From contig OY998185.1 in the NCBI GenBank assembly GCA_963921935.1, forward strand, positions 64,433,717-64,497,716: a stretch of DNA of 64,000 nt. The letters run 5' to 3'. The translations under genes were made by a program, and so were the position numbers. Position 1 is the first letter of the stretch. Each line of letters opens with the position of its first letter. Under the pieces are notes generated by a model that was not told the DNA's origin, ran no database searches, and worked only from the letters and a program-made list of their open reading frames with translations. This DNA comes from Galeruca laticollis (Eukaryota; Arthropoda; Insecta; Coleoptera; Chrysomelidae). Of the stretch, positions 10,742 to 23,008 are shown one piece after another.

Positions 10742-13700
10742 ATAGTGCCTCTATATTGGGAGCCATTTATTGTATATTTTTATTAATTTATATTAATTTA
10801 ATAAGAGCCTACTTTGGAGTGCTATTTTACTATGTATTTTAATATTTGAGATAGTGTAAATTATTTAATTGTATTTTAATTATTTGTTAATTTTAATTTA
10901 TTATATGGATTGTATGGGCGCCAGAATTGGTTCGCTTTCTACGAATTCCCAATTCAAAAAAAAAATACTACACAAGTTAGAAAATATTATAAATTTGTTT
11001 AACTTTTTCACACTGTATCTCAGGGATGAGATTCGGCACTTGACGATTGTCAGCAACTGTAGGTAAGATACCAAAGAAACGCAAAACGAACATAGACAAA
11101 TGATTTTAATTGAACATAATTATGTAAATAATGAAATTATTATGAGTTAACAGTTTATAATTCATATTAAACTCAATAGAATATTATTGACGAAAATCTT
11201 CGCACAAAAAAACGCTTTTCATAAATTATTAATATTATTGAATTCAAACGTATCAAGTAAGTTTCGCTTGATTACTTATTATTCTAAAAGTTCTGAATGT
11301 ATTCACAACGATTCAACCTCTACCCTCGCTATTGTTAACCTTGTCGTTGTGTGTTGTGGTACTCTGTGATGATTATTATTTAGTTTACAAAATGAAAGAA
11401 AAAGCAAAGTGTTTGGAATGTATTATCATAATTTATTGTGAGAATTTGGTGAGTATTAATTTTTAATATGTGTTTAGTGTTCTGTGTCCGATATTTAGTG
11501 GAGATTGAATATCTAATACTAATATTTTTGCTAATAAATAGATACCAAACAATATAACCTAACACATAAATATATCAAAAATGTTTTATAGGAGAAATAC
11601 AATATATACATGAGTAATAGAGTTTATGGTTGGCTCTTCCTGACCCTGAATGTGGTGCATCGGAGAAAAACGATCGCCTATGATCGAATAAGCGAAATTC
11701 AGATGTGGAAAATAATGTGATGTGGATTATTTCTTCAGTAGAAATATCTTATCCACAACAAGATGTGTGAATAGTTATCGAAGATTATATTAATAAAGGT
11801 AATTGTTCATCTTACCATATCTAGACGCTATCACCATTTTTACACTTATTTATTTATATACTAGCGATAAATTTTTGTTAGTTCATTGTTCAAAACTTTA
11901 CTAAACACTTTAGTTAACTTTCTACTTGATATATCTTAAATTATTACAGTTCTTATAAAAATTTGGAGGAAAGAAATTCAATACGTCCTCCATTTATTAA
12001 ATTTACACCGCGTCTCTCAAGCTCAAAATCAACAACATTCCAATGTTTTTTACTTTTTGTTTTCCATCGTTCATTTGTTGATAAATAAACATCGTTGTTA
12101 TTGAATCAAAATATCCGTTTCTGCGTTATAGTAGACAAATTCACTTTGTTTTTATGCACTTCCACTGTCACTCCGAAATACTCTATTCGAACTATTAACA
12201 GAACGTTGTTTTGCGTTGATATTTGACCTTGAAGTTTTATACAAATAATTGAATAGTTTACGCAATATACAGGGTTTCTGAAAGTGTCTACAAAATATTA
12301 AATTATAATAATTGAATTTTATTTCAAAATTCATGCGATACCATATACAGTGATGATCATAGTTATGTATAAAATTTATATTTGACGTAATTTACTTGTT
12401 ACTGTTGTATTTTCAATATCTTGAAATATACTTTAAAGAAAAATAGTTACAAATCAAAATGGTGAGCTTTTATATCATTTTATCAATTGTATTCTATTTG
12501 TAAATATTTCTTGTCATATTTAAGCTATGTTTTTTATGGATTATTTCCTTTTATCGAATATTCACTACTACTATTACTTAGATTCACATTTCTGAGTGAT
12601 GTTAATGATTCAACATAACCTAGTAGATATATTTCACTTTAATACATATATATATATAAATATAGTTCTCGTTTAATTATTGTCGAGCAACAAAACTTAC
12701 AAATTTGTGGTTGAATTATAAATAATAATAAAGGCTTTTATTTGTCATTAATCGGCAGTTTTATTTTCCGAAGAAGAAAATCCTTTAGGCCTAGGAAGGC
12801 CTCTAGATACCAGCGACTATCGAAAAAATCATTTCCTAATTTTACATTTTGATTTCACGAGCCGGATTGTTTGGATTGTTGTGAAACCAGAATTTCGTAA
12901 ACTCGGAAAAAAGAAAATTTCACATTCAGTTGGTTGTATTTGGTAGATATTCCCAGCTGTACTGCTTTACTCGTTCAAGTCCCGAAATAGCGCCCTAACT
13001 CTAGGAAGAAGGTGACTTTGTTATATTCCATCACCCGGCAAGTAAATAGAACTGTAAATAGAGGATTTCGGTAAAATTATTCCAATTTATTTTTTGACGT
13101 TTAATTTGAAGTTTGGCGTTTATCAAATATAGGACAAAAATCGTGTTTTTTTATTAAATTCTTGACTCGATTCACTCGAAAATAGACTTATTCTTGGTTT
13201 TTGAACATGTTTTAATTTTTTATCAAAAAATTGTCCCAGTCAGTTAAATTACCTGAACCTAATATTTAACGTCCACAAAGAGTGAGGGGAATAACTGGCA
13301 AACGCATAAAAAGAATAGTAGCCAAACTCATTAATGACAAGGTGGATCAAGAAGTATGAAAGACACCTGGAAGAAGTACATGGAGAACCTATTTTTTGGC
13401 GAAAGAGGAGATCTCAAAAACCAAAAGTGCTTGCTGTATTTTTAAATTCATAAAAAAGTAGCAAAATATTGGGAAAACCGCAATCCTCTATCTTCATACA
13501 ACACTAATTTATTATAACTACTAGTAAACAAACGAATGGTATTCGAAGTTTTACAACAATCAAAAGTCCTAAATTAAGTAATCTTAACTGGCAAAAAAGT
13601 AAGGCAAAGTTTTCAGTATCGTTTTGTAAATATACCAAGTGTTTATTAATACATATTTATTAGAATAAATTATTTTTTTTCGTATTTGTAAAGTACGCCA

Positions 13701-16700
13701 ATGGATTTCATTGATTGTTGATACTATAGTCGCGACCCTTTCGATTCCCCCTTACCTACGCCACATGATGCCATCATATTGTTTTCGTTACTAAAAACGA
13801 GACGCAAAAATGATAGCCGTGAGCGGCTTGTATCGCTTTAATGACAGGTCTGTCTTAATGATAGGGCCAATATTGAACTTCCGGTATCAATAATACCTTT
13901 TGAAAGATGCCGATACATCAAACCGACTTTTATTCCTTTAATACACGTCAACCAATTTTCAAATCTTGAAGTTTTAAATGAAAACACACAATAGACTGTG
14001 TATTATCTCAACTAATGTTTTGTATATAATCCGAGGATCAAATTGGTGCGTGGAAATCGGTAATCTGTGTAAAATTAAAGTTGATTTTGTAAAAAAATGA
14101 TGATCACATTCTTTTTGTCGAGTTTTTGTGTTGTATCAAAGGTGAAAAGCGAAGAACCCGTGAAAGATTGAAATTAGTTTCAAGTAATGTTTTGCTATTA
14201 TATTATTTCTCACAACAATCCTAAATTGAAAATTATTTATACGGGCACTAAGGCCGGTCACACACGCAGCGTATTTTTTGGGACGAAAAATTTACCGTCG
14301 CCGCTTGAAGATATCTTAAAACGTTACACACGGGACCGAAAAAATTCTATAATAAGTGTAAGCAGTCCCGGACTAAGACCTGAAAGGGCCCGGGGCTAAT
14401 CAAGATTTCCCTATTTCCCAAATAACGTATATTCATTGCCTCTTTCATTTTTTTGTACATAAAAAGTATGGATTGGAATTTATAAAACCCACCTATAAAT
14501 CGATAAATTCATTTATTACTTCATATATCGCTGTATCGGCAACTCGATTTCTTGGTAGAGGTAAACTAGGCGTCTCATAATGTTTTTTTTCGTGTCTTTT
14601 GCAAATCACACACTTGTGAATGACATATTTAATTGTTTTTCTACCTTATACTATCCAAAACTTTTCCCTCAGACACATAGTAGACCTTGAATACCAATAT
14701 GATGTAATTTCCTATGGTGATGCTCAATCATTCTTTTGACCACATGGCGACTTTAGCGGCGCGTTCAATTTCAGGTGGTGTACATGAAAAATCACTACAA
14801 TCATTCTCTTCTTCCATTTTTGCTGCTTCACGCTCACATACAATTATTATTTAGGAAATTTTTCACTCAAATGAAAGATGTAATTTACTCGTTGACATTG
14901 TATACTCCGAGCAATGCATATTTGATTTATATTTAATAATTAAGAGAGCGAGCGTTTTTTTATTTAGTCGCGACAGCGTGACATTCCTCGAAAAAGATGA
15001 CGTTTGCTTTGTCAAATACGAGCGCAAACTTCTACTTTCGATATCGATTGTAGAAAAATATATTTTCCTACAATATCGATTATTTCTTACCCGACAAATA
15101 AATGTAAATTGTATTTGGATATTCTATATACTAATTCAAAAAGTATCCTCAGCCTCTTATCTCATTTTTATGATATCCTTCGCTGTGAGCTTTCTACCTG
15201 AAAATTTGCTTATATAAAGTGACAGGTCTTGTAACATTTGGTTGTTTCTAATCCCGAAAATATATTTAGTGAGTACTGAACTCTAGCCTTAAATAGAGTC
15301 CAGACTATGTAACAGAACATGTTAAATAACAAAATTTTATAACTTGTTAGAGAATTTTAAATAAAAAAGTTTCAAAACAGTGTGTTTTACAACATTTCGC
15401 ATGTTATGTAGCATGTTTTATGTGATACATCCGATCAAAGGAAGTTATAAAACATTGTTGTAAAACTTGTCTACGCTTAACAAGATGTTACTGGAACATT
15501 TCTCTTTTACGTACTACCTTCTACCAGCTGTAATGCTGCAAAAATTATGCTCAGTATTTTGTATTGTCTTTTGTTACATGATCTAAATGCTTCTGCAATA
15601 TTATAACAAGTTACACAACAAAGTTATCCATACTCGTTTGGATTTATCTGTTATCTAGACCCATCTTATGTTGTATTTATATTTGCCTAATCGCTTAAAA
15701 TAACAGTATCTAAACCAGATATCCAACATTCTGGACGTTTCCATCAGATAAATCGATAAATATCGCATATAAGATATTTTCACTAATCGGATCGAATCGA
15801 AGCAATCGAATACCGCAAAGTGGCAAATAAAAAAACGCAAACAACTTTCGACTGAACTGTTGATAGATGTTATCGATAAACATAATGTATAAAATAATTC
15901 AGGATGTCGTCTCGTGGTTGACACCAATTAGTTGTAGGATACCAAATTAGTTTCGTAATTGATTTATTTTTATCTGCCCTAGTTATTATCGATAATGTGA
16001 TAAAATATACCCACGTAACTTGATACATAATGCATACGATTAATTTAGTAATATTAAAATATAGTGGAATATCGATATAATATAAAATATACAAAACACG
16101 TGTATCGAGATTTCAAGACGTGCAGAAATAGCTTGGGATAGACACAAAATAAATTAAAAAGAAGGCGCGACCTTTTCTCGTTGATTGAACATATACTAAT
16201 TTTGGAACCTATTGTAAAATAGTCACATTTGTGGAAAGTTTATATTTTAGACAAATATTATTTGATTTTATCAAGGAATTGACAACTTTAAATGTAGTTT
16301 CTTTAATTTTTTCAGGTAAAGTAGTAGATTTGTTGTAATTTGTAAGAATATAGGTAATAGTGTAAAATGCTGAATAAATCTTTGATTTTTTCAGAGCAAC
16401 ACATTTGCCCATTCCATATAACATCAGATTAGACATATATTTATACAGAGTGGAGCAATTATCTCGGAAACAGCTTGCTTGATATTTATAAAAATTTTAT
16501 TATGAGAATTTTGTATTGTACAAGGTACAAAGTATAAGCGAGGTAGCGGCTGTATCTCAGAAAAAATTATCGTAGAGAGTTACGGTAAAAACTTGCCTAC
16601 TACTTGCCTTCTTATCGAAAGCAACCGATGCATTTTTAAATGGGGATATATGAATTTTCCTGGTTTAGTATTTTTCTAATAATTTGAGTTACGAAAAGGA

Positions 16701-17261
16701 TATTTAGATGCGGTTTCAGCAGGTTTTTTGGTTGGTCATTTGTCTATTTTCTAGTCTAAAAAAAGTCGTATCATCGCATTTAAATTTTTTGAGAAAATCC
16801 AATATTTTGGTTATAATATCGAATAACGCCCTCTATCGGTGTCCGTGTAAGTCATGATTACAAGAAAGTCAAAAGCACAAGAAATGCTCTTTCAATGATA
16901 CCAAATTTATCCAAATCCATTAAGCCGCTTCGAAAAGTTGCAGGCATTTATTTAAAACACCATTCAAATACCCCCCACCACTTTATTTCGAAAGATAAAA
17001 AAAAATTGTATTTACAAAAAATTTTCGACTTTAAGTTAACATTGAAATGGATATACTTTTTGTTACATTCATGGGGAAAAATCGAGAGAAATGTAACTTT
17101 ATGTAATTCAAGATGGTGGAAACACCCACTGGCGGCCATCTTGGAAACTTGAAAATAATTTCCAGTATTTTCCCTTGCCCACTATACCTATAAATTGTTT
17201 TGCCGTTACTCTCTGAGTAACGGCTAGATCCACATGTAATTCCATTTGCACCGTTTATAGG
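10740..17261. other. 6.5 kb without a recognisable gene
   Basis: No coding sequence is supported on either strand. Noted within: an ACAGGGTTTCTGAAAG terminus-like word near 12270; a zone rich in AACAT/ATGTT with an AGGAAGTTAT core at about 15300-15650; a weak inverted pair CGTAGAGAGTTACGG (16572) and CCGTTACTCTCTGAG (17202), the second just before the mariner remnant. Short open stretches at 13260-13440, 14978-15217 and 16895-17152 show no known domain. Confidence 0.5.
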
Positions 17262-17555
17262 AAACGAATTCATATTGCGAGGATTGTATCTCAATATTTG
17301 GACGAAACAGAAATTCAAAGGATGAACTGGCCATCACGTAGCCCAGACCTCAATCCAATTGAGCACGTTTGGGACATGATGGGCAGACGAGTTCGTAACC
17401 GAGTTCCTTCTCCAAGTAATTTAAATTTTTTGAGAGATGTTTTGGTCCAAGAATGGGATCAGATTGACCAGATGGAGATTCGACATCTAATAGAGGGTAT
17501 GCCACGACGCATTGAGGCAGTTACTCGCGCTCGTGGGGGAAATACCCGTTATTAA
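17262..17555 (+). pseudogene. Tc1/mariner-family transposase C terminus
   Basis: The frame reads RIHIARIVSQYLDETEIQRM, then WPSRSPDLNPIEHVWDMMGR, and ends EAVTRARGGNTRY and a stop. SPDLNPIEHVWD is the signature around the third catalytic acidic residue (Glu of IEHVW) of IS630/Tc1/mariner DDE transposases, and the RGGNTRY-like ending is common in insect copies. The first two catalytic Asp residues and the helix-turn-helix DNA-binding region are missing upstream, so this is a 3' remnant. Confidence 0.85.
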
Positions 17556-19342
17556 TTTGTAATAATTATTAGTTTATTTGTTTTTTGATTTGTTTATAAA
17601 ATTATGTATTACTCTGCTAAAACTGAATAAAAAAATTTAAGAATGTTGCATTTTCTTTAAACTGTCACATTTCACAAACAAGATATCGGGATAAATAAAT
17701 AATCAAAATGTTGGAAACAAATCAGTCTTCTTGATAAAGTTAATTGTGTGTAGATCTACTAGCAGGATTAACCTACAGGGTGTGTCAAAAGTAGAGGAAA
17801 AAATTGTTTTCTTTTCCCCCCTGTATATCCAGCGATTACTAAATTACTTATAGATGTCGGAATAATAATCTTAAAACTACAGTATTTTATTTAAAAGTTG
17901 GTAAAAAATTCAAATAAATCAGCTTCCGCATTTGAAAGTAAGAGCATTTTTAAATAAATCATTATTTTGAATGGATCGAATTTTAAGTCAGTAAGTTTAA
18001 ATACACTGGTAAGAATATGAATTGTCACACATCGCGGTTTTAAATAATTTTTAGCGGTTTAGAAATGAGAGATTAATGACCAAAATTAAAACTAGCCTCT
18101 TATCAAAATGTACAAAACCAGCATTGACATTTAATGAAAATAACCCATGAAAAGCGCCCCGAATTTTATACAAAATAGAGGGTGGCGCGAATACCCAGTT
18201 TTTTTAACAAGACTTCTTTACTTCGCCTCTATTTATCTCCCATTTACATTCTTCTCCATTTATGATCAAGTTGTTATATTTTTACCACGTTTATCGGTTT
18301 CTTTTACTCTTTTTTACTCTCTATTATTCTGTAATTGACATAAATATAAAGGATAACATTTTTTGTTCTATTTTTTTATTAATTTTATTTGTTTTGCTTC
18401 TCTTGTCCGCTTCCTATTCATGTACCTGTTTGTACCTATCCATTGTCTCTTTTTTCCCATATTTCCGAGTTTTTTAACCAAGCTTTTTTAATTTGCCCCC
18501 ATATTTCTTCCACTTGAATTTTTCTCCATTTCATTATATTTTCACCACGTTTAATCTGTTTCTTTTGCTCTCTTTTACTTTCTATAGTTATGTAATTTTC
18601 AGTTTCATATAAATATTAGGAATAACATTTCTCTCTTTTACCATAAAATCTCGACTCAAACTAACTTCGATAATTCATTTCTAAGCAGGTTGTGCCTTAT
18701 AAATCAACCAAACTTTCTGTACACAAAGTAAATCCTCTTAAAGTTACTGCCGAAATACAATAAGTTTCGTTATGTGATCTTTGACAAGGACAGAAGGCTT
18801 ATTAATTGCAAGCTAAAGTTGCACGGGAGAGGCGTAGGAGACATTTGACCACAGCCTCTGAGGGAGTGCTGCTGACACTACCGTAATTACCCCGCGAGAA
18901 TGGGGGAGAGATGTGACAAGTCCTCTTTTAACAGCCGAAACTGCGTTCACTTCCATGATCACGGATCTGATATATTTTTTAATAATATTGTTATAAAACG
19001 AATTCCAAATTAATAATAACTATTTTTAATATGGTATTTTGTACGTTTGACTTAATAATTTTAACAAAATATAAAAGTGTTCATCAAGAACTGGGTGAAG
19101 CAGTCAACAGTGTAGCTGGTAAAACACAAATGAATTTGTTATTCATCTAGTTTTCAACCCTTATTTGGGATCTACCTCAGGATGACTATGAATATTTATT
19201 TAAAAACAAAGCGTTACAAAGAAATAAATCGTACTCACTAAAACGGACTAAAAAATATAAGTAACAATATACACATTCAAAAGAAACACAAACAGTCACA
19301 ACTAATGAACTAGTATTGATTTAGAATTTATGATGAATAAAC
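17556..19342. other. No gene; contains an imperfect tandem duplication
   Basis: About 170 bp at 18195-18363 recurs diverged at 18466-18631. Both share the order CTCCATTT, TTTTACCACGTTTA-like, GTTTCTTTT, CTCTTTTACT and a TAAATAT..GGATAACATTT block. A word ACAGGGTGTGTCAAAAG near 17774 resembles other CAGGGTG termini in the window. No coding sequence is supported. Confidence 0.5.
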
Positions 19343-19387
19343 ATTATTATTATTATTATCATTATTATTATTATTATTATTATTATT
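19343..19387. repeat. (ATT)n microsatellite at R4-like 3' end
   Basis: An ATT run interrupted by one CATTATT unit. It directly abuts the 3' end of the minus-strand R4/Dong-like LINE. Confidence 0.9.
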
Positions 19388-22368
19388 TTCCTTTTTGTGT
19401 CACCGGATTTACATCCGGCGTGTTTCAACGACAGTCGGCCTCAACAGCAAGACTTTCGTTGGGTGTCACTATTCTAGAAATGACCTAACAATGTTTGTCG
19501 CATCCAGGATTACAGATTTTTGCATTAATCGATAGGTTGACTCAGGAATATCAATGTCTTTGAGGGAAGCACTTAGTTTCTTGGGAATTAGCCCCATACA
19601 GGATAAAACAACTGGAATGATCTTGACTTCTTTAAGATTCCACAATTCTTTTATTTCGGTCCTTAGCTCAGCGTATTTGCTTAGTTTTTCATTGTATTTG
19701 CTTTCTGTGTTAGAATTATTTGGGATCGATATGTCAATAAGCAGAGCTTGCTTGGATTGTTTATTAATGGCTGTGATGTCCGGCCTGTTGTGTCGTACTG
19801 TTACGTCCGTCATGATAGTTTTATCCCAGTAGATCTTAACATACTGATTTTCGATAACTGGAGGGGGCTTATATTTGTAATATGGCTCGTTGTTTTGTGG
19901 ATCAAGGTTAAGTTTTTTCAATACTTCTAGGTATACTACTGTGGCAACTTTGTTGTGTCGTTCCAGATATTTAGTTTCAGCTATGCTTTGGCAACTAGAA
20001 AGAATGTGTTCAATCGTCTCTTGACTTCTGTTGCACTTTCTGCACCTATCTGTTGGTATTTCTTCCTTCAAGATATACTTTTGGTAATTCCTCGTTTTTA
20101 TAACCTGATATTGTATACCAACCATAAAACCTTCAGTTTCTGGAAACAGCGTTCCAGTTTTAAGCCATTCAACCGATTTAGCTTGATCTATCGTGTCTTT
20201 CTGTAAATCATTAATGAATCTTCCGTGCAATTCTTTTAAACGCCAATTTTTAATTTTATCTTCCTCATTTCGTGTATTAAAGGGCGTAAAGTTTTCCATG
20301 CTTAGGTTTAAAGGTGTATAACCCATATCTGTTTTCACTATGGCTTTATGAAGTTGACTATTTTGGTGGCGGAAAAAACTCCTCAAGCCTGCAATTTGCT
20401 GAGTGCAAGCTTCCACAACATCTTTTATTCCTCTACCTCCTTTTTCTCTAGGTAAATTTACCCTTTCGACGGACGCTTTTGGATGGTGTTTTCTATGTTT
20501 TGTTAGCTCGGTTCTAATCTTTCTGTTCACTGCTTCCAGGTCCGTTTGAGTCCATTTAATTATTCCGAAGGAGTACTGAAGAGCGGATATGGCGTAGTTA
20601 TTTATGGCCGTGGTAAGGTTTCTTGAATTTAGCTTACTTTTTAAGAGGTTGTAAAGGCGTTTTTCGAATTCGGTGGTTAATATGGCTTTTATTTCTTTAT
20701 GTTCTATCTTGTGTGTCTGAAGGATTCCTAAGTACTTGTAGGGTTTGTCTGTCATGGCTTCAATATATTTGCCTGGCTCTAGTTCTATAGGTTCTCCTTC
20801 TTTTAGCTTTCCCTTTTTAACCGATACAGTTTGGCATTTTTCCATACCAAACGACATTCCGACATCTGTGTTCCACTGGTGCATGAGTTTTAAGTTGGAT
20901 TCTAGGTGTTTTTTGCACGAGGCATATATTTTCAGATCATCCATAAAGAATAGATGACTTATGGTTGTTGAGTTTCGATCCGCTCTAATAGTTGCTCCAT
21001 ATCCTGTGTGGTTTAGGCCACGTGATAATGGGTTTAAACACAAGCAGAACCATAGAGCGGAAAGTGTATCTCCTTGAAAGATTCCTCTTTTAATACTGAT
21101 AGATTCAGTTTCTAGTTCTGTGTGGTTTAGGTTAATTTTGAGTTTTGTTTTCCAATTACTCATAGTACTTTTTAGAAACCTAACCACCACAGGGTGTATT
21201 TGGTAAATTTCCAAAGTTTTTAATAACCAACTGTGGGGCACTGTGTCGAAAGCCTTCCGATAGTCTATATAAGCCATGTATAGATTTCTGTTCTTCTTTC
21301 TGATTTGTTCCAATATCACATTATCGATTGTTATTTGTTCCTTGCAGCCCATATATTTTCTTTTGCACCCTTTCTGCTCCTCAGTTAGAATATCATTAGT
21401 TTCTAGGTATGCGTACAGTTTATCACATAGTGCTGCAGTGAAGATTTTGTACATTGTAGGAAGGCACGTGATGGGTCTATATTGAGAAGGATCTTGGGTT
21501 TGATCAGATTTTGGAAGAAGATAAGTTACACCATTTGTAAGGAAGTCTGGTAGTTGGTCAGGGTTTCTTAGAGCGATATTAAATTGGTTGGTCAGGTGAT
21601 GATAGGTAGCCGTAAGTTTTTTGTACCAGAAATTTTGGATACCGTCGTTCCCTGGTGCTTTCCAGTTGGCCAAGTTTTTTATTACCTTTTTTAGATCTTG
21701 TAATGTAAATATTATTTTTCCATGTGTAGGTGGTTGTTGTTCTGAATTTCTGTTTTGATCCAAGGTGTATTTTCCTGGTGTTCGATTTCCTTCGACCACA
21801 TTCCTTCCCAAAATGTCTGTAAATCTTCCTTCTTTGGCGGTTGTCCTTTAGAACCAGGTTGTTCGTTAAACGATCTATAGAAGCCCTTCTGATTTTTTGA
21901 AGATAAGTTGTTTTGGATTTTGCGTTGGTAGCTCTCCTGATATCTTTTTAATCTTTTAGAAGCAACTGCAAGTTTTTGTTTCCAGGTATCTATAATTGTT
22001 TTTATTTCATTTGTTGTTTTTCCTTCCAGCTGTTGTTTAATCTGGACCGGGATTTTATTTAGCAGCTTTTTGGATTTTTGCCCATTTGCTATTTGTTGAA
22101 TTCTACCAATTTATTTTCTTAAATTTTCGATTTTGGTACTAAGTCTTTGTTCCCATCTCGGTTTTTGAGGCGTACGTGTCTTAGGTGCTTTTAGTATTTT
22201 TTGTTTGTTGGCTTTGATTGTTGCTAAAGCTGCGCAATACACGTGAAGATGTATTTCCTCGAGATTCATATCTGCATCCAATTGACTTTCCAGAATTTGA
22301 TTAGCAATCCCTAAAAGAGAGTGCGTGTTTGGAGTATAAATTAGTTTTGGTAGCGCCGGCCTGCTAAA
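19388..22368 (-). mobile_element. R4/Dong-like LINE, copy 1
   Basis: A 3-kb minus-strand non-LTR element with one main ORF (RT plus C-terminal restriction-like endonuclease) and a short 3' UTR ending GGTGACACAAAAAGGAAAA before (TAA)n. Both ends abut (ATT)/(TAA) microsatellites (19343-19387 and 22369-22443). Dong-type elements of the R4 clade are known to sit in TAA repeats, which fits. The 5' end is truncated. Confidence 0.8.
19469..22340 (-). pseudogene. R4/Dong-like reverse transcriptase and restriction-like endonuclease
   Basis: The longest open part (21811-19469) has RT motifs in order: KAPGNDGIQNFWYKKL, QYRPITCLPTMYKIF, YIDYRKAFDTVPHSWL (motif A Asp), RGIFQGDTLSALWFCL (motif B) and LFFMDDLKIYA (motif C). 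A CCHC-like knuckle CRKCNRSQETIEHILSSC follows, then RPDITAINKQ and LLIDISIPNN, the PD..D core of a restriction-like endonuclease. This enzyme pair nicks a target site and primes reverse transcription there. The first ~32 residues of that open part are out of frame: the true upstream frame ends TFWEGMWSKEIEHQENTPW. One in-frame TAA near 22113 and one frameshift near 21735 inactivate it. Confidence 0.85.

Positions 22369-22443
<75 letters not shown>
22369..22443. repeat. (ATT)n microsatellite between R4-like copies
   Basis: An uninterrupted ATT run. It separates the truncated 5' end of copy 1 from the 3' end of copy 2, so two R4-like insertions share one array. Confidence 0.95.
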
Positions 22444-22444
<1 letters not shown>

Positions 22445-22657
22445 TTCCTTTTTGTGTCACCGGATTTACATCCGGCGTGTTTCAACGACAGTCGGCCTCA
22501 ACAGCAAGACTTTCGTTGGGTGTCACTATTCTAGAAATGACCTAACAATGTTTGTCGCATCCAGGATTACAGATTTTTGCATTAATCGGTAGGTTGACTC
22601 AGGAATATCAATGTCTTTGAGGGAAGTACTTAGTTTCTTGGGAATTAGCCCCATACA
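22444..22657 (-). mobile_element. R4/Dong-like LINE, copy 2 (3' end only)
   Basis: About 214 bp nearly identical to 19388-19600. It encodes the same C terminus (LKDIDIPESTYRLMQKSV, IVRSFLE, stop) and 3' UTR. Differences are single bases, such as SAS to STS. It stops at CCCATACAG where copy 1 continues, then gives way to (TTA)n. This is a 5'-truncated second insertion in the same orientation, head-to-tail with copy 1. Confidence 0.85.
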
Positions 22658-22659
22658 GC

Positions 22660-22690
<31 letters not shown>
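22658..22690. repeat. (ATT)n microsatellite upstream of CR1-like LINE
   Basis: An ATT run between R4-like copy 2 and the CR1-like element. Its counterpart is at 26946-26987. Confidence 0.9.
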
Positions 22691-22692
<2 letters not shown>

Positions 22693-23008
22693 GGTGGAAG
22701 TGTTCACCAACCCAGAAGTTGAATATTGTGCTCTTAATCAAATTTCGAAATTTTATTGAAAATAAGTTTCATTAAATAGTGAAAAGTGTATCATAGTGTT
22801 TATAAGTTCCTATTTGGTTGATAAACGTGTAGGCAAGTACAATTTTTATGTAATAGGTACCAATATAAAGTACTTCGTTTTGTTGAAATCTGGTTATTTC
22901 CATCAAAACAATTTGTCACAACACCTATTCCACCAGTGGTCAGATTTTAAACGAAACTTGTCTCTTTTATTTGATATTACTTGATTTGCTCGGCATTTGC
23001 AACGGAAT

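Noticed and set aside
13260..13440. Basic open stretch (ITGKRIKRIVAKLINDKV) suggesting a transposase
   Set aside because: Too short, followed by stops, and no catalytic or DNA-binding motif could be matched with confidence.
14340..14400. CAGTCCCGGACTAAGACC as a hAT-like terminus
   Set aside because: No matching opposite end and no 8-bp duplication were found.
16564..17215. Possible foldback element bounded by GTAGAGAGTTACGG and CCGTTACTCTCTGAG
   Set aside because: Only ~15-20 bp pair and neither similarity nor a target duplication extends outward.
22111..22485. Open frame with a long Ile run upstream of the R4-like ORF
   Set aside because: The Ile run is the (ATT)n microsatellite. Only the part after it belongs to the R4-like protein, and it ends at the TAA near 22113.
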